Origin: Parietaria judaica | Lineage: Eukaryota; Streptophyta; Magnoliopsida; Rosales; Urticaceae | DNA: 64,000 nucleotides | Assembly (NCBI GenBank): GCA_954871525.1 | Contig: OX940867.1 | Location: 12,563,343 to 12,627,342 of the forward strand | Direction of reading: 5' to 3' | Shown: positions 11,165-23,697 of the stretch, in pieces | Position numbering within the stretch: position 1 is the stretch's first letter | Layout: the number at the start of each line of letters is the position of its first letter | The notes under the pieces: generated by a model | Databases searched by the model: none | Told to the model about the DNA's origin: nothing | The model's input: only the letters and a program-made list of their open reading frames with translations | Made by a program: the position numbers and the translations under genes

Positions 11165-11384
11165 GTCAACATGTGCGGCGAAATAATATTTGTGTACGCT
11201 CTTCCGCCGATTTTGTGGTAAAACTACCCTTTCTTTTCACGCCAAAGAAAACGGCGCACTACAGAAGTAAAAAATAAACTATTTTCACGTAAATTCTAAT
11301 CATATTTTATTTTCTAAACAAAAAATAACCGTAAGAACTTTAAATTTGGTACGGGCGTAAAAATAAAATCCGGGCAAAAAAGGA

Positions 11385-11503
11385 GGGGTGCAACACGAGG
11401 ACTTCCCAGGAGGTCACCCATCCTAGTACTACTCTCGCCCAAGCACGCTTAACTTCGGAGTTCTGATGGGATCCGGTGCATTAGTGCTGGTATGATCGCA
11501 CCC
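11385..11503 (-). rRNA. 5S rRNA gene, unit 34
   Basis: Consensus; last unit before the 10-unit duplication. Confidence 0.97.
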
Positions 11504-11723
11504 GTCAACATGTGCGGCGAAATGATATTTGTGTACACTCTTCCGCCGAATATGTGGTAAAACTACCATTTTCTTTTCACGCCAAAGAAAACGGCGCACT
11601 ACAGAAGTAAAAATAAATTACTTTCACGTAAATTCTAATCTTATTTTATTTTCTAAACAAAAAATAACCGTAAGAACTTTAAATTTGGTACGGGCGTAAA
11701 AATAAAATCCTGGCAAAAAAGGA

Positions 11724-11842
11724 GGGGTGCAACACGAGGACTTCCCAGGAGGTCACCCATCCTAGTACTACTCTCGCCCAAGCACGCTTAACTTCGGAGT
11801 TCTGATGGGATCCGGTGCATTAGTGCTGGTATGATCGCACCC
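11724..11842 (-). rRNA. 5S rRNA gene, unit 35
   Basis: Consensus. Confidence 0.97.
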
Positions 11843-12061
11843 GTCAACATGTGCGGCGAAATGATATTTGTGTACACTCTTCCGCCGATTTTGTGGTAAA
11901 ACTACCCTTTCTTTTCACGCCAAAGAAAACGGCGCACTACAAAAGTAAAAAATAAATTACTTTCACGTAAATTCTAATCTTATTTTATTTTCTAAAAAAA
12001 AATAACCGTAAGAACTTTAAATTTTGTACGGGCGTAAAAATAAAATCCGGGCAAAAAAGGA

Positions 12062-12180
12062 GGGGTGCAACACGAGGACTTCCCAGGAGGTCACCCATCC
12101 TAGTACTACTCTCGCCCAAGCACGCTTAACTTCGGAGTTCTGATGGGATCCGATGCATTAGTGCTGGTATGATCGAACCC
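12062..12180 (-). rRNA. 5S rRNA gene, unit 36
   Basis: C28T, G5T. Confidence 0.97.
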
Positions 12181-12400
12181 GTCAACATGTGCGGCGAAAT
12201 GATATTTGTGTACACTCTTCCGCCGATTTTGTGGTAAAACTACCCTTTCTTTTCACGCCAAAGAAAACGGCGCACTACAGAAGTAAAAAATAAATTACTT
12301 TCACGTAAATTCTAATCTTATTTTATATTCTAAACAAAAAATAACCGTAAGAACTTTAAATTTGGTACGGGCGTAAAAATAAAATCCGGGCAAAAAAGGA

Positions 12401-12519
12401 GGCGTGCAACACGAGGACTTCCCAGGAGGTCACCCATCCTAGTACTACTCTCGCCCAAGCACGCTTAACTTCGGAGTTCTGATGGGATCCGGTGCATTAG
12501 TGCTGGTATGATCGCACCC
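12401..12519 (-). rRNA. 5S rRNA gene, unit 37
   Basis: C117G. Confidence 0.97.
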
Positions 12520-12739
12520 GTCAACATGTGCGGCGAAATAATATTTGTGTACGCTCTTCCGCCGATTTTGTGGTAAAACTACCCTTTCTTTTCACGCCAA
12601 AGAAAACGGCGCACTACAGAAGTAAAAAATAAACTATTTTCACGTATATTCTAATCATATTTTATTTTCTAAACAAAAAATAACCGTAAGAACTTTAAAT
12701 TTGGTACGGGCGTAAAAATAAAATCCAGGCAAAAAAGGA

Positions 12740-12858
12740 GGGGTGCAACACGAGGACTTCCCAGGAGGTCACCCATCCTAGTACTACTCTCGCCCAAGCA
12801 CGCTTAACTTCGGAGTTCTGATGGGATCCGGTGCATTAGTGCTGGTATGATCGCACCC
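12740..12858 (-). rRNA. 5S rRNA gene, unit 38
   Basis: Consensus. Confidence 0.97.
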
Positions 12859-13078
12859 GTCAACATGTGCGGCGAAATGATATTTGTGTACACTCTTCCG
12901 CCGAATTTGTGGTAAAACTACCCTTTTCTTTTCACGCTAAAGAAAACGGCGCACTACAGAAGTAAAAATAAATTACTTTCACGTAAATTCTAATCTTATT
13001 TTATTTTCTAAACAAAAAATAACCGTAAGAACTTTAAATTTGGTACGGGCGTAAAAATAAAATCCTGGCAAAAAAGGA

Positions 13079-13197
13079 GGGGTGCAACACGAGGACTTCC
13101 CAGGAGGTCACCCATCCTAGTACTACTCTCGCCCAAGCACGCTTAACTTCGGAGTTCTGATGGGATCCGGTGCATTAGTGCTGGTATGATCGCACCC
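13079..13197 (-). rRNA. 5S rRNA gene, unit 39
   Basis: Consensus. Confidence 0.97.
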
Positions 13198-13417
13198 GTC
13201 AACATGTGCGGCGAAATGATATTTGTGTACACTCTTCCGCCGATTTTGTGGTAAAACTACCCTTTCTTTTCACGCCAAAGAAAACGGCGCACTACAGAAG
13301 TAAAAAATAAATTACTTTCACGTAAATTCTAATCTTATTTTATTTTCTAAACAAAAAATAACCGTAAGAACTTTAAATTTGGTACGGGCGTAAAAATAAA
13401 ATCCGGGCAAAAAAGGA

Positions 13418-13536
13418 GGGGTGCAACACGAGGACTTCCCAGGAGGTCACCCATCCTAGTACTACTCTCGCCCAAGAACGCTTAACTTCGGAGTTCTGAT
13501 GGGATCCGGTGCATTAGTGCTGGTATGATCGCACCC
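13418..13536 (-). rRNA. 5S rRNA gene, unit 40
   Basis: G60T in box A. Confidence 0.97.
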
Positions 13537-13755
13537 GTCAACATGTGCGGCGAAATGATATTTGTGTACACTCTTCCGCCGATTTTGTGGTAAAACTACC
13601 CTTTCTTTTCACGCCAAAGAAAACGGCGCACTACAGAAGTAAAAAATAAATTACTTTCACGTAAATTCTAATCTTATTTTATTTTCTAAAAAAAAATAAC
13701 CGTAAGAACTTTAAATTTTGTACGGGCGTAAAAATAAAATCCGGGCAAAAAAGGA

Positions 13756-13874
13756 AGGGTGCAACACGAGGACTTCCCAGGAGGTCACCCATCCTAGTAC
13801 TACTGTCGCCCAAGCACGCTTAACTTCGGAGTTCTGATGGGATCCGTTGCATTAGTGCTGGTATGATCGCACCC
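13756..13874 (-). rRNA. 5S rRNA gene, unit 41
   Basis: C119T, G70C, C28A. Confidence 0.96.
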
Positions 13875-14094
13875 GTCAACATGTGCGGCGAAATGATATT
13901 TGTGTACACTCTTCCGCCGATTTTGTGGTAAAACTACCCTTTCTTTTCACGCCAAAGAAAACGGCGCACTACAGAAGTAAAAAATAAACTATTTTCACGT
14001 AAATTCTATTCATATTTTATTTTCTAAACAAAAAATAACCGTAAGAACTTTATATTTGGTACGGGCGTAAAAATAAAATCCGGGCAAAAAAGGA

Positions 14095-14213
14095 GGGGTG
14101 CAACACGAGGACTTCCCAGGAGGTCACCCATCCTAGTACTACTCTCGCCCAAGCACGCTTAACTTCGGAGTTCTGATGGGATCCGGTGCATTAGTGCTGG
14201 TATGATCGCACCC
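14095..14213 (-). rRNA. 5S rRNA gene, unit 42
   Basis: Consensus gene; promoter G-6A. Confidence 0.97.
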
Positions 14214-14432
14214 GTCAATATGTGCGGCGAAATGATATTTGTGTACACTCTTCCGCCGATTTTGTGGTAAAACTACCCTTTCTTTTCACGCCAAAGAAAA
14301 CGGCGCACTACAGAAGTAAAAAATAAATTACTTTCACGTAAATTCTAATCTTATTTTATTTTCTAAAAAAAAATAACCGTAAGAACTTTAAATTTTGTAC
14401 GGGCGTAAAAATAAAATCCGGGCAAAAAAGGA

Positions 14433-14551
14433 GGGGTGCAACACGAGGACTTCCCAGGAGGTCACCCATCCTAGTACTACTCTCGCCCGAGCACGCTTAA
14501 CTTCGGAGTTCTGATGGGATCCCGTGCATTAGTGCTGGTATGATCGCACCC
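14433..14551 (-). rRNA. 5S rRNA gene, unit 43
   Basis: T63C, C29G. Confidence 0.97.
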
Positions 14552-14771
14552 GTCAACATGTGCGGCGAAATGATATTTGTGTACACTCTTCCGCCGATTT
14601 TGTGGTAAAACTACCCTTTCTTTTCACGCCAAAGAAAACGGCGCACTACAGAAGTAAAAAATAAACTATTTTCACGTAAATTCTATTCATATTTTATTTT
14701 CTAAACAAAAAATAACCGTAAGAACTTTAAATTTGGTACGGGCGTAAAAATAAAATCCGGGCAAAAAAGGA

Positions 14772-14890
14772 GGGGTGCAACACGAGGACTTCCCAGGAGG
14801 TCACCCATCCTAGTACTACTCTCGCCCAAGAACGCTTAACTTCGGAGTTCTGATGGGATCCGGTGCATTAGTGCTGGTATGATCGCACCC
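14772..14890 (-). rRNA. 5S rRNA gene, unit 44
   Basis: G60T. Confidence 0.97.
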
Positions 14891-15110
14891 GTCAACATGT
14901 GCGGCGAAATGATATTTGTGTACACTCTTCCGCCGAATATGTGGTAAAACTACCATTTTCTTTTCACGCCAAAGAAAACGGCGCACTACAGAAGTAAAAA
15001 TAAATTACTTTCACGTAAATTCTAATCTTATTTTATTTTCTAAACAAAAAATAACCGTAAGAACTTTAAATTTGGTACGGGCGTAAAAATAAAATCCTGG
15101 CAAAAAAGGA

Positions 15111-15229
15111 GGGGTGCAACACGAGGACTTCCCAGGAGGTCACCCATCCTAGTACTACTCTCGCCCAAGCACGCTTAACTTCGGAGTTCTGATGGGATCC
15201 GGTGCATTAGTGCTGGTATGATCGCACCC
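15111..15229 (-). rRNA. 5S rRNA gene, unit 45
   Basis: Consensus; partner of unit 35. Confidence 0.97.
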
Positions 15230-15448
15230 GTCAACATGTGCGGCGAAATGATATTTGTGTACACTCTTCCGCCGATTTTGTGGTAAAACTACCCTTTCTT
15301 TTCACGCCAAAGAAAACGGCGCACTACAAAAGTAAAAAATAAATTACTTTCACGTAAATTCTAATCTTATTTTATTTTCTAAAAAAAAATAACCGTAAGA
15401 ACTTTAAATTTTGTACGGGCGTAAAAATAAAATCCGGGCAAAAAAGGA

Positions 15449-15567
15449 GGGGTGCAACACGAGGACTTCCCAGGAGGTCACCCATCCTAGTACTACTCTC
15501 GCCCAAGCACGCTTAACTTCGGAGTTCTGATGGGATCCGATGCATTAGTGCTGGTATGATCGAACCC
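15449..15567 (-). rRNA. 5S rRNA gene, unit 46
   Basis: C28T, G5T; partner of unit 36. Confidence 0.97.
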
Positions 15568-15787
15568 GTCAACATGTGCGGCGAAATGATATTTGTGTAC
15601 ACTCTTCCGCCGATTTTGTGGTAAAACTACCCTTTCTTTTCACGCCAAAGAAAACGGCGCACTACAGAAGTAAAAAATAAATTACTTTCACGTAAATTCT
15701 AATCTTATTTTATTTTCTAAACAAAAAATAACCGTAAGAACTTTAAATTTGGTACGGGCGTAAAAATAAAATCCGGGCAAAAAAGGA

Positions 15788-15906
15788 GGCGTGCAACACG
15801 AGGACTTCCCAGGAGGTCACCCATCCTAGTACTACTCTCGCCCAAGCACGCTTAACTTCGGAGTTCTGATGGGATCCCGTGCATTAGTGCTGGTATGATC
15901 GCACCC
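15788..15906 (-). rRNA. 5S rRNA gene, unit 47
   Basis: C117G, C29G; the C29G separates it from its partner, unit 37. Confidence 0.97.
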
Positions 15907-16126
15907 GTCAACATGTGCGGCGAAATAATATTTGTGTACGCTCTTCCGCCGATTTTGTGGTAAAACTACCCTTTCTTTTCACGCCAAAGAAAACGGCGCA
16001 CTACAGAAGTAAAAAATAAACTATTTTCACGTATATTCTAATCATATTTTATTTTCTAAACAAAAAATAACCGTAAGAACTTTAAATTTGGTACGGGCGT
16101 AAAAATAAAATCCAGGCAAAAAAGGA

Positions 16127-16245
16127 GGGGTGCAACACGAGGACTTCCCAGGAGGTCACCCATCCTAGTACTACTCTCGCCCAAGCACGCTTAACTTCGG
16201 AGTTCTGATGGGATCCGGTGCATTAGTGCTGGTATGATCGCACCC
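16127..16245 (-). rRNA. 5S rRNA gene, unit 48
   Basis: Consensus. Confidence 0.97.
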
Positions 16246-16465
16246 GTCAACATGTGCGGCGAAATGATATTTGTGTACACTCTTCCGCCGAATTTGTGGT
16301 AAAACTACCCTTTTCTTTTCACGCTAAAGAAAACGGCGCACTACAGAAGTAAAAATAAATTACTTTCACGTAAATTCTAATCTTATTTTATTTTCTAAAC
16401 AAAAAATAACCGTAAGAACTTTAAATTTGGTACGGGCGTAAAAATAAAATCCTGGCAAAAAAGGA

Positions 16466-16584
16466 GGGGTGCAACACGAGGACTTCCCAGGAGGTCACCC
16501 ATCCTAGTACTACTCTCGCCCAAGCACGCTTAACTTCGGAGTTCTGATGGGATCCGGTGCATTAGTGCTGGTATGATCGCACCC
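16466..16584 (-). rRNA. 5S rRNA gene, unit 49
   Basis: Consensus. Confidence 0.97.
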
Positions 16585-16804
16585 GTCAACATGTGCGGCG
16601 AAATGATATTTGTGTACACTCTTCCGCCGATTTTGTGGTAAAACTACCCTTTCTTTTCACGCCAAAGAAAACGGCGCACTACAGAAGTAAAAAATAAATT
16701 ACTTTCACGTAAATTCTAATCTTATTTTATTTTCTAAACAAAAAATAACCGTAAGAACTTTAAATTTGGTACGGGCGTAAAAATAAAATCCGGGCAAAAA
16801 AGGA

Positions 16805-16923
16805 GGGGTGCAACACGAGGACTTCCCAGGAGGTCACCCATCCTAGTACTACTCTCGCCCAAGAACGCTTAACTTCGGAGTTCTGATGGGATCCGGTGCA
16901 TTAGTGCTGGTATGATCGCACCC
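16805..16923 (-). rRNA. 5S rRNA gene, unit 50
   Basis: G60T. Confidence 0.97.
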
Positions 16924-17142
16924 GTCAACATGTGCGGCGAAATGATATTTGTGTACACTCTTCCGCCGATTTTGTGGTAAAACTACCCTTTCTTTTCACG
17001 CCAAAGAAAACGGCGCACTACAGAAGTAAAAAATAAATTACTTTCACGTAAATTCTAATCTTATTTTATTTTCTAAAAAAAAATAACCGTAAGAACTTTA
17101 AATTTTGTACGGGCGTAAAAATAAAATCCGGGCAAAAAAGGA

Positions 17143-17261
17143 AGGGTGCAACACGAGGACTTCCCAGGAGGTCACCCATCCTAGTACTACTGTCGCCCAA
17201 GCACGCTTAACTTCGGAGTTCTGATGGGATCCGTTGCATTAGTGCTGGTATGATCGCACCC
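17143..17261 (-). rRNA. 5S rRNA gene, unit 51
   Basis: C119T, G70C, C28A; partner of unit 41. Confidence 0.96.
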
Positions 17262-17481
17262 GTCAACATGTGCGGCGAAATGATATTTGTGTACACTCTT
17301 CCGCCGATTTTGTGGTAAAACTACCCTTTCTTTTCACGCCAAAGAAAACGGCGCACTACAGAAGTAAAAAATAAACTATTTTCACGTAAATTCTATTCAT
17401 ATTTTATTTTCTAAACAAAAAATAACCGTAAGAACTTTATATTTGGTACGGGCGTAAAAATAAAATCCGGGCAAAAAAGGA

Positions 17482-17600
17482 GGGGTGCAACACGAGGACT
17501 TCCCAGGAGGTCACCCATCCTAGTACTACTCTCGCCCAAGCACGCTTAACTTCGGAGTTCTGATGGGATCCGGTGCATTAGTGCTGGTATGATCGCACCC
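17482..17600 (-). rRNA. 5S rRNA gene, unit 52
   Basis: Consensus gene; promoter G-6A, as unit 42. Confidence 0.97.
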
Positions 17601-17819
17601 GTCAATATGTGCGGCGAAATGATATTTGTGTACACTCTTCCGCCGATTTTGTGGTAAAACTACCCTTTCTTTTCACGCCAAAGAAAACGGCGCACTACAG
17701 AAGTAAAAAATAAATTACTTTCACGTAAATTCTAATCTTATTTTATTTTCTAAAAAAAAATAACCGTAAGAACTTTAAATTTTGTACGGGCGTAAAAATA
17801 AAATCCGGGCAAAAAAGGA

Positions 17820-17938
17820 GGGGTGCAACACGAGGACTTCCCAGGAGGTCACCCATCCTAGTACTACTCTCGCCCGAGCACGCTTAACTTCGGAGTTCTG
17901 ATGGGATCCCGTGCATTAGTGCTGGTATGATCGCACCC
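17820..17938 (-). rRNA. 5S rRNA gene, unit 53
   Basis: T63C, C29G. Confidence 0.97.
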
Positions 17939-18158
17939 GTCAACATGTGCGGCGAAATGATATTTGTGTACACTCTTCCGCCGATTTTGTGGTAAAACTA
18001 CCCTTTCTTTTCACGCCAAAGAAAACGGCGCACTACAGAAGTAAAAAATAAACTATTTTCACGTAAATTCTATTCATATTTTATTTTCTAAACAAAAAAT
18101 AACCGTAAGAACTTTAAATTTGGTACGGGCGTAAAAATAAAATCCGGGCAAAAAAGGA

Positions 18159-18277
18159 GGGGTGCAACACGAGGACTTCCCAGGAGGTCACCCATCCTAG
18201 TACTACTCTCGCCCAAGAACGCTTAACTTCGGAGTTCTGATGGGATCCGGTGCATTAGTGCTGGTATGATCGCACCC
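18159..18277 (-). rRNA. 5S rRNA gene, unit 54
   Basis: G60T. Confidence 0.97.
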
Positions 18278-18496
18278 GTCAACATGTGCGGCGAAATGAT
18301 ATTTGTGTACACTCTTCCGCCGATTTTGTGGTAAAACTACCCTTTCTTTTCACGCCAAAGAAAACGGCGCACTACAGAAGTAAAAAATAAATTACTTTCA
18401 CGTAAATTCTAATCTTATTTTATTTTCTAAAAAAAAATAACCGTAAGAACTTTAAATTTTGTACGGGCGTAAAAATAAAATCCGGGCAAAAAAGGA

Positions 18497-18615
18497 AGGG
18501 TGCAACACGAGGACTTCCCAGGAGGTCACCCATCCTAGTACTACTGTCGCCCAAGCACGCTTAACTTCGGAGTTCTGATGGGATCCGTTGCATTAGTGCT
18601 GGTATGATCGCACCC
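18497..18615 (-). rRNA. 5S rRNA gene, unit 55
   Basis: C119T, G70C, C28A; third copy of the unit 41 type. Confidence 0.96.
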
Positions 18616-18835
18616 GTCAACATGTGCGGCGAAATGATATTTGTGTACACTCTTCCGCCGATTTTGTGGTAAAACTACCCTTTCTTTTCACGCCAAAGAA
18701 AACGGCGCACTACAGAAGTAAAAAATAAACTATTTTCACGTAAATTCTATTCATATTTTATTTTCTAAACAAAAAATAACCGTAAGAACTTTATATTTGG
18801 TACGGGCGTAAAAATAAAATCCGGGCAAAAAAGGA

Positions 18836-18954
18836 GGGGTGCAACACGAGGACTTCCCAGGAGGTCACCCATCCTAGTACTACTCTCGCCCAAGCGCGCT
18901 TAACTTCGGAGTTCTGATGGGATCCGGTGCATTAGTGCTGGTATGATCGCACCC
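18836..18954 (-). rRNA. 5S rRNA gene, unit 56
   Basis: T59C; promoter G-6A. Confidence 0.97.
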
Positions 18955-19173
18955 GTCAATATGTGCGGCGAAATGATATTTGTGTACACTCTTCCGCCGA
19001 TTTTGTGGTAAAACTACCCTTTCTTTTCACGCCAAAGAAAACGGCGCACTACAGAAGTAAAAAATAAATTACTTTCACGTAAATTCTAATCTTATTTTAT
19101 TTTCTAAAAAAAAATAACCGTAAGAACTTTAAATTTTGTACGGGCGTAAAAATAAAATCCGGGCAAAAAAGGA

Positions 19174-19292
19174 GGGGTGCAACACGAGGACTTCCCAGGA
19201 GGTCACCCATCCTAGTACTACTCTCGCCCGAGCACGCTTAACTTCGGAGTTCTGATGGGATCCCGTGCATTAGTGCTGGTATGATCGCACCC
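19174..19292 (-). rRNA. 5S rRNA gene, unit 57
   Basis: T63C, C29G. Confidence 0.97.
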
Positions 19293-19512
19293 GTCAACAT
19301 GTGCGGCGAAATGATATTTGTGTACACTCTTCCGCCGATTTTGTGGTAAAACTACCCTTTCTTTTCACGCCAAAGAAAACGGCGCACTACAGAAGTAAAA
19401 AATAAACTATTTTCACGTAAATTCTATTCATATTTTATTTTCTAAACAAAAAATAACCGTAAGAACTTTAAATTTGGTACGGGCGTAAAAATAAAAGCCG
19501 GGCAAAAAAGGA

Positions 19513-19631
19513 GGGGTGCAACACGAGGACTTCCCAGGAGGTCACCCATCCTAGTACTACTCTCGCCCAAGCACGCTTAACTTCGGAGTTCTGATGGGAT
19601 CCGGTGCATTAGTGCTGGTATGATCGCACCC
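19513..19631 (-). rRNA. 5S rRNA gene, unit 58
   Basis: Consensus. Confidence 0.97.
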
Positions 19632-19851
19632 GTCAACATGTGCGGCGAAATGATATTTGTGTACACTCTTCCGCCGATTTTGTGGTAAAACTACCCTTTC
19701 TTTTCACGCCAAAGAAAACGGCGCACTACAGAAGTAAAAAATAAATTACTTTCACGTAAATTCTAATCTTATTTTATTTTCTAAACAAAAAATAACCGTA
19801 AGAACTTTAAATTTGGTACGGGCGTAAAAATAAAAGCCGGGCAAAAAAGGA

Positions 19852-19970
19852 GGGGTGCAACACGAGGACTTCCCAGGAGGTCACCCATCCTAGTACTACA
19901 CTCGCCCAAGCACGCTTAACTTCGGAGTTCTGATGGGATCCGGTGCATTAGTGCTGGTATGATCGCACCC
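19852..19970 (-). rRNA. 5S rRNA gene, unit 59
   Basis: A71T. Confidence 0.97.
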
Positions 19971-20190
19971 GTCAACATGTGCGGCGAAATAATATTTGTG
20001 TACGCTCTTCCGCCGATTTTGTGGTAAAACTACCCTTTCTTTTCACGCCAAAGAAAACGGCGCACTACAGAAGTAAAAAATAAACTATTTTCACGTAAAT
20101 TCTAATCATATTTTATTTTCTAAACAAAAAATAACCGTAAGAACTTTAAATTTGGTACGGGCGTAAAAATAAAATCCGGGCAAAAAAGGA

Positions 20191-20309
20191 GGGGTGCAAC
20201 ACGAGGACTTCCCAGGAGGTCACCCATCCTAGTACTACTCTCGCCCAAGCACGCTTAACTTCGGAGTTCTGATGGGATCCGGTGCATTAGTGCTGGTATG
20301 ATCGCACCC
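20191..20309 (-). rRNA. 5S rRNA gene, unit 60
   Basis: Consensus. Confidence 0.97.
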
Positions 20310-20529
20310 GTCAACATGTGCGGCGAAATAATATTTGTGTACGCTCTTCCGCCGATTTTGTGGTAAAACTACCCTTTCTTTTCACGCCAAAGAAAACGGC
20401 GCACTACAGAAGTAAAAAATAAACTATTTTCACGTAAATTCTAATAATATTTTATTTTCTAAACAAAAAATAACCGTAAGAACTTTAAATTTGGTACGGG
20501 CGTAAAAATAAAATCCGGGCAAAAAAGGA

Positions 20530-20648
20530 GGGGTGCAACACGAGGACTTCCCAGGAGGTCACCCATCCTAGTACTACTCTCGCCCAAGCACGCTTAACTT
20601 CGGAGTTCTGATGGGATCCGGTGCATTAGTGCTGGTATGATCGCACCC
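20530..20648 (-). rRNA. 5S rRNA gene, unit 61
   Basis: Consensus. Confidence 0.97.
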
Positions 20649-20868
20649 GTCAACATGTGCGGCGAAATGATATTTGTGTACACTCTTCCGCCGAATTTGT
20701 GGTAAAACTACCCTTTTCTTTTCACGCCAAAGAAAACGGCGCACTACAGAAGTAAAAATAAATTACTTTCACGTAAATTCTAATCTTATTTTATTTTCTA
20801 AACAAAAAATAACCGTAAGAACTTTAAATTTGGTACGGGCGTAAAAATAAAATCCTGGCAAAAAAGGA

Positions 20869-20987
20869 GGGGTGCAACACGAGGACTTCCCAGGAGGTCA
20901 CCCATCCTAGTACTACTCTCGCCCAAGCACGCTTAACTTCGGAGTTCTGATGGGATCCGGTGCATTAGTGCTGGTATGATCGCACCC
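20869..20987 (-). rRNA. 5S rRNA gene, unit 62
   Basis: Consensus. Confidence 0.97.
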
Positions 20988-21206
20988 GTCAACATGTGCG
21001 GCGAAATGATATTTGTGTACACTCTTCCGCCGATTTTGTGGTAAAACTACCCTTTCTTTTCACGCCAAAGAAAACGGCGCACTACAAAAGTAAAAAATAA
21101 ATTACTTTCACGTAAATTCTAATCTTATTTTATTTTCTAAAAAAAAATAACCGTAAGAACTTTAAATTTTGTACGGGCGTAAAAATAAAATCCGGGCAAA
21201 AAAGGA

Positions 21207-21325
21207 GGGGTGCAACACGAGGACTTCCCAGGAGGTCACCCATCCTAGTACTACTCTCGCCCAAGAACGCTTAACTTCGGAGTTCTAATGGGATCCGGTG
21301 CATTAGTGCTGGTATGATCGAACCC
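21207..21325 (-). rRNA. 5S rRNA gene, unit 63
   Basis: G60T, C39T, G5T (family K). Confidence 0.97.
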
Positions 21326-21545
21326 GTCAACATGTGCGGCGAAATGATATTTGTGTACACTCTTCCGCCGATTTTGTGGTAAAACTACCCTTTCTTTTCA
21401 CGCCAAAGAAAACGGCGCACTACAGAAGTAAAAAATAAATTACTTTCACGTAAATTCTAATCTTATTTTATTTTCTAAACAAAAAATAACCGTAAGAACT
21501 TTAAATTTGGTACGGGCGTAAAAATAAAATCCGGGCAAAAAAGGA

Positions 21546-21664
21546 GGCGTGCAACACGAGGACTTCCCAGGAGGACACCCATCCTAGTACTATTCTCGCC
21601 CAAGCACGCTTAACTTCGGAGTTCTGATGGGATCCGGTGCATTAGTGCTGGTATGATCGCACCC
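21546..21664 (-). rRNA. 5S rRNA gene, unit 64
   Basis: C117G, A90T, G72A: families L, H and I combined. Confidence 0.96.
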
Positions 21665-21883
21665 GTCAACATGTGCGGCGAAATGATATTTGTGTACGCT
21701 CTTCCGCCGATTTTGTGGTAAAACTACCCTTTCTTTTCACGCCAAAGAAAACGGCGCACTACAGAAGTAAAAATAAATTACTTTCACGTAAATTCTAATC
21801 TTATTTTATTTTCTAAACAAAAAATAACCGTAAGAACTTTAAATTTGGTACGGGCGTAAAAATAAAATCCTTGCAAAAAAGGA

Positions 21884-22002
21884 GGGGTGCAACACGAGGA
21901 CTTCCCAGGAGGTCACCCATCCTAGTACTACTCTCGCCCAAGCACGCTTAACTTCGGAGTTCTGATGGGATCCGGTGCATTAGTGCTGGTATGATCGCAC
22001 CC
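21884..22002 (-). rRNA. 5S rRNA gene, unit 65
   Basis: Consensus. Confidence 0.97.
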
Positions 22003-22222
22003 GTCAACATGTGCGGCGAAATGATATTTGTGTACACTCTTCCGCCGATTTTGTGGTAAAACTACCCTTTCTTTTCACGCCAAAGAAAACGGCGCACTAC
22101 AGAAGTAAAAAATAAATTACTTTCACGTAAATTCTAATCTTATTTTATTTTCCAAACAAAAAATAACCGTAAGAACTTTAAATTTGGTACGGGCGTAAAA
22201 ATAAAATCCGGGCAAAAAAGGA

Positions 22223-22341
22223 GGCGTGCAACACGAGGACTTCCCAGGAGGACACCCATCCTAGTACTACTCTCGCCCAAGCACGCTTAACTTCGGAGTT
22301 CTGATGGGATCCGGTGCATTAGTGCTGGTATGATCGCACCC
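22223..22341 (-). rRNA. 5S rRNA gene, unit 66
   Basis: C117G, A90T. Confidence 0.97.
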
Positions 22342-22561
22342 GTCAACATGTGCGGCGAAATAATATTTGTGTACGCTCTTCCGCCGATTTTGTGGTAAAA
22401 CTACCCTTTCTTTTCACGCCAAAGAAAACGGCGCACTACAGAAGTAAAAAATAAACTATTTTCACGTAAATTCTAATCATATTTTATTTTCTAAACAAAA
22501 AATAACCGTAAGAACTTTAAATTTGGTACGGGCGTAAAAATAAAATCCGGGCAAAAAAGGA

Positions 22562-22680
22562 GGGGTGCAACACGAGGACTTCCCAGGAGGTCACCCATCC
22601 TAGTACTACTCTCGCCCAAGCACGCTTAACTTCGGAGTTCTGATGGGATCCGGTGCATTAGTGCTGGTATGATCGCACCC
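22562..22680 (-). rRNA. 5S rRNA gene, unit 67
   Basis: Consensus. Confidence 0.97.
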
Positions 22681-22900
22681 GTCAACATGTGCGGCGAAAT
22701 GATATTTGTGTACACTCTTCCGCCGAATTTGTGGTAAAACTACCCTTTTCTTTTCACGCCAAAGAAAACGGCGCACTACAGAAGTAAAAATAAATTACTT
22801 TCACGTAAATTCTAATCTTATTTTATTTTCTAAACAAAAAATAACCGTAAGAACTTTAAATTTGGTACGGGCGTAAAAATAAAATCCTTGCAAAAAAGGA

Positions 22901-23019
22901 GGGGTGCAACACGAGGACTTCCCAGGAGGTCACCCATCCTAGTACTACTCTCGCCCAAGCACGCTTAACTTCGGAGTTCTGATGGGATCCGGTGCATTAG
23001 TGCTAGTATGATCGCACCC
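22901..23019 (-). rRNA. 5S rRNA gene, unit 68
   Basis: C15T. Confidence 0.97.
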
Positions 23020-23239
23020 GTCAACATGTGCGGCGAAATGATATTTGTGTACACTCTTCCGCCGATTTTGTGGTAAAACTACCCTTTCTTTTCACGCCAA
23101 AGAAAACGGCGCACTACAGAAGTAAAAAATAAATTACTTTCACGTAAATTCTAATCTTATTTTATTTTCTAAACAAAAAATAACCGTAAGAACTTTAAAT
23201 TTGGTACGGGCGTAAAAATAAAATCCTGGCAAAAAAGGA

Positions 23240-23358
23240 GGGGTGCAACACGAGGACTTCCCAGGAGGTCACCCATCCTAGTACTACTCTCGCCCAAGCA
23301 CGCTTAACTTCGGAGTTCTGATGGGATCCGGTGCATTAGTGCTGGTATGATCGCACCC
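23240..23358 (-). rRNA. 5S rRNA gene, unit 69
   Basis: Consensus. Confidence 0.97.
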
Positions 23359-23578
23359 GTCAACATGTGCGGCGAAATGATATTTGTGTACACTTTTCCG
23401 CCGATTTTGTGGTAAAACTACCCTTTCTTTTCACGCCAAAGAAAACGGCGCACTACAGAAGTAAAAAATAAATTACTTTCACGTAAATTCTAATCTTATT
23501 TTATTTTCTAAACAAAAAATAACCGTAAGAACTTTAAATTTGGTACGGGCGTAAAAATAAAATCCGGGCAAAAAAGGA

Positions 23579-23697
23579 GGCGTGCAACACGAGGACTTCC
23601 CAGGAGGACACCCATCCTAGTACTACTCTCGCCCAAGCACGCTTAACTTCGGAGTTCTGATGGGATCCGGTGCATTAGTGCTGGTATGATCGCACCC
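23579..23697 (-). rRNA. 5S rRNA gene, unit 70
   Basis: C117G, A90T. Confidence 0.97.

Larger units (their letters stand above)
11504..14890 (-). repeat. 10-unit duplicated block, copy A (units 35-44)
   Basis: 3,387 bp, matched in order and length by 14891-18277. Shared rare marks include gccgaatatg in the first spacer, the linked C28T+G5T unit, a gtatattc spacer variant, a ccaggc spacer variant, cgctaaag, the unit with C119T+G70C+C28A, and the T63C+C29G unit. Differences from copy B are single bases, such as C29G present only in the C117G unit of copy B. Confidence 0.9.
14891..18277 (-). repeat. 10-unit duplicated block, copy B (units 45-54)
   Basis: Direct tandem copy of units 35-44 with identical length. 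A further partial copy of its second half (units 51-53) follows at 18278-19292 as units 55-57, recognisable by C119T+G70C+C28A, the gtcaatatg promoter variant and T63C+C29G. Confidence 0.9.
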
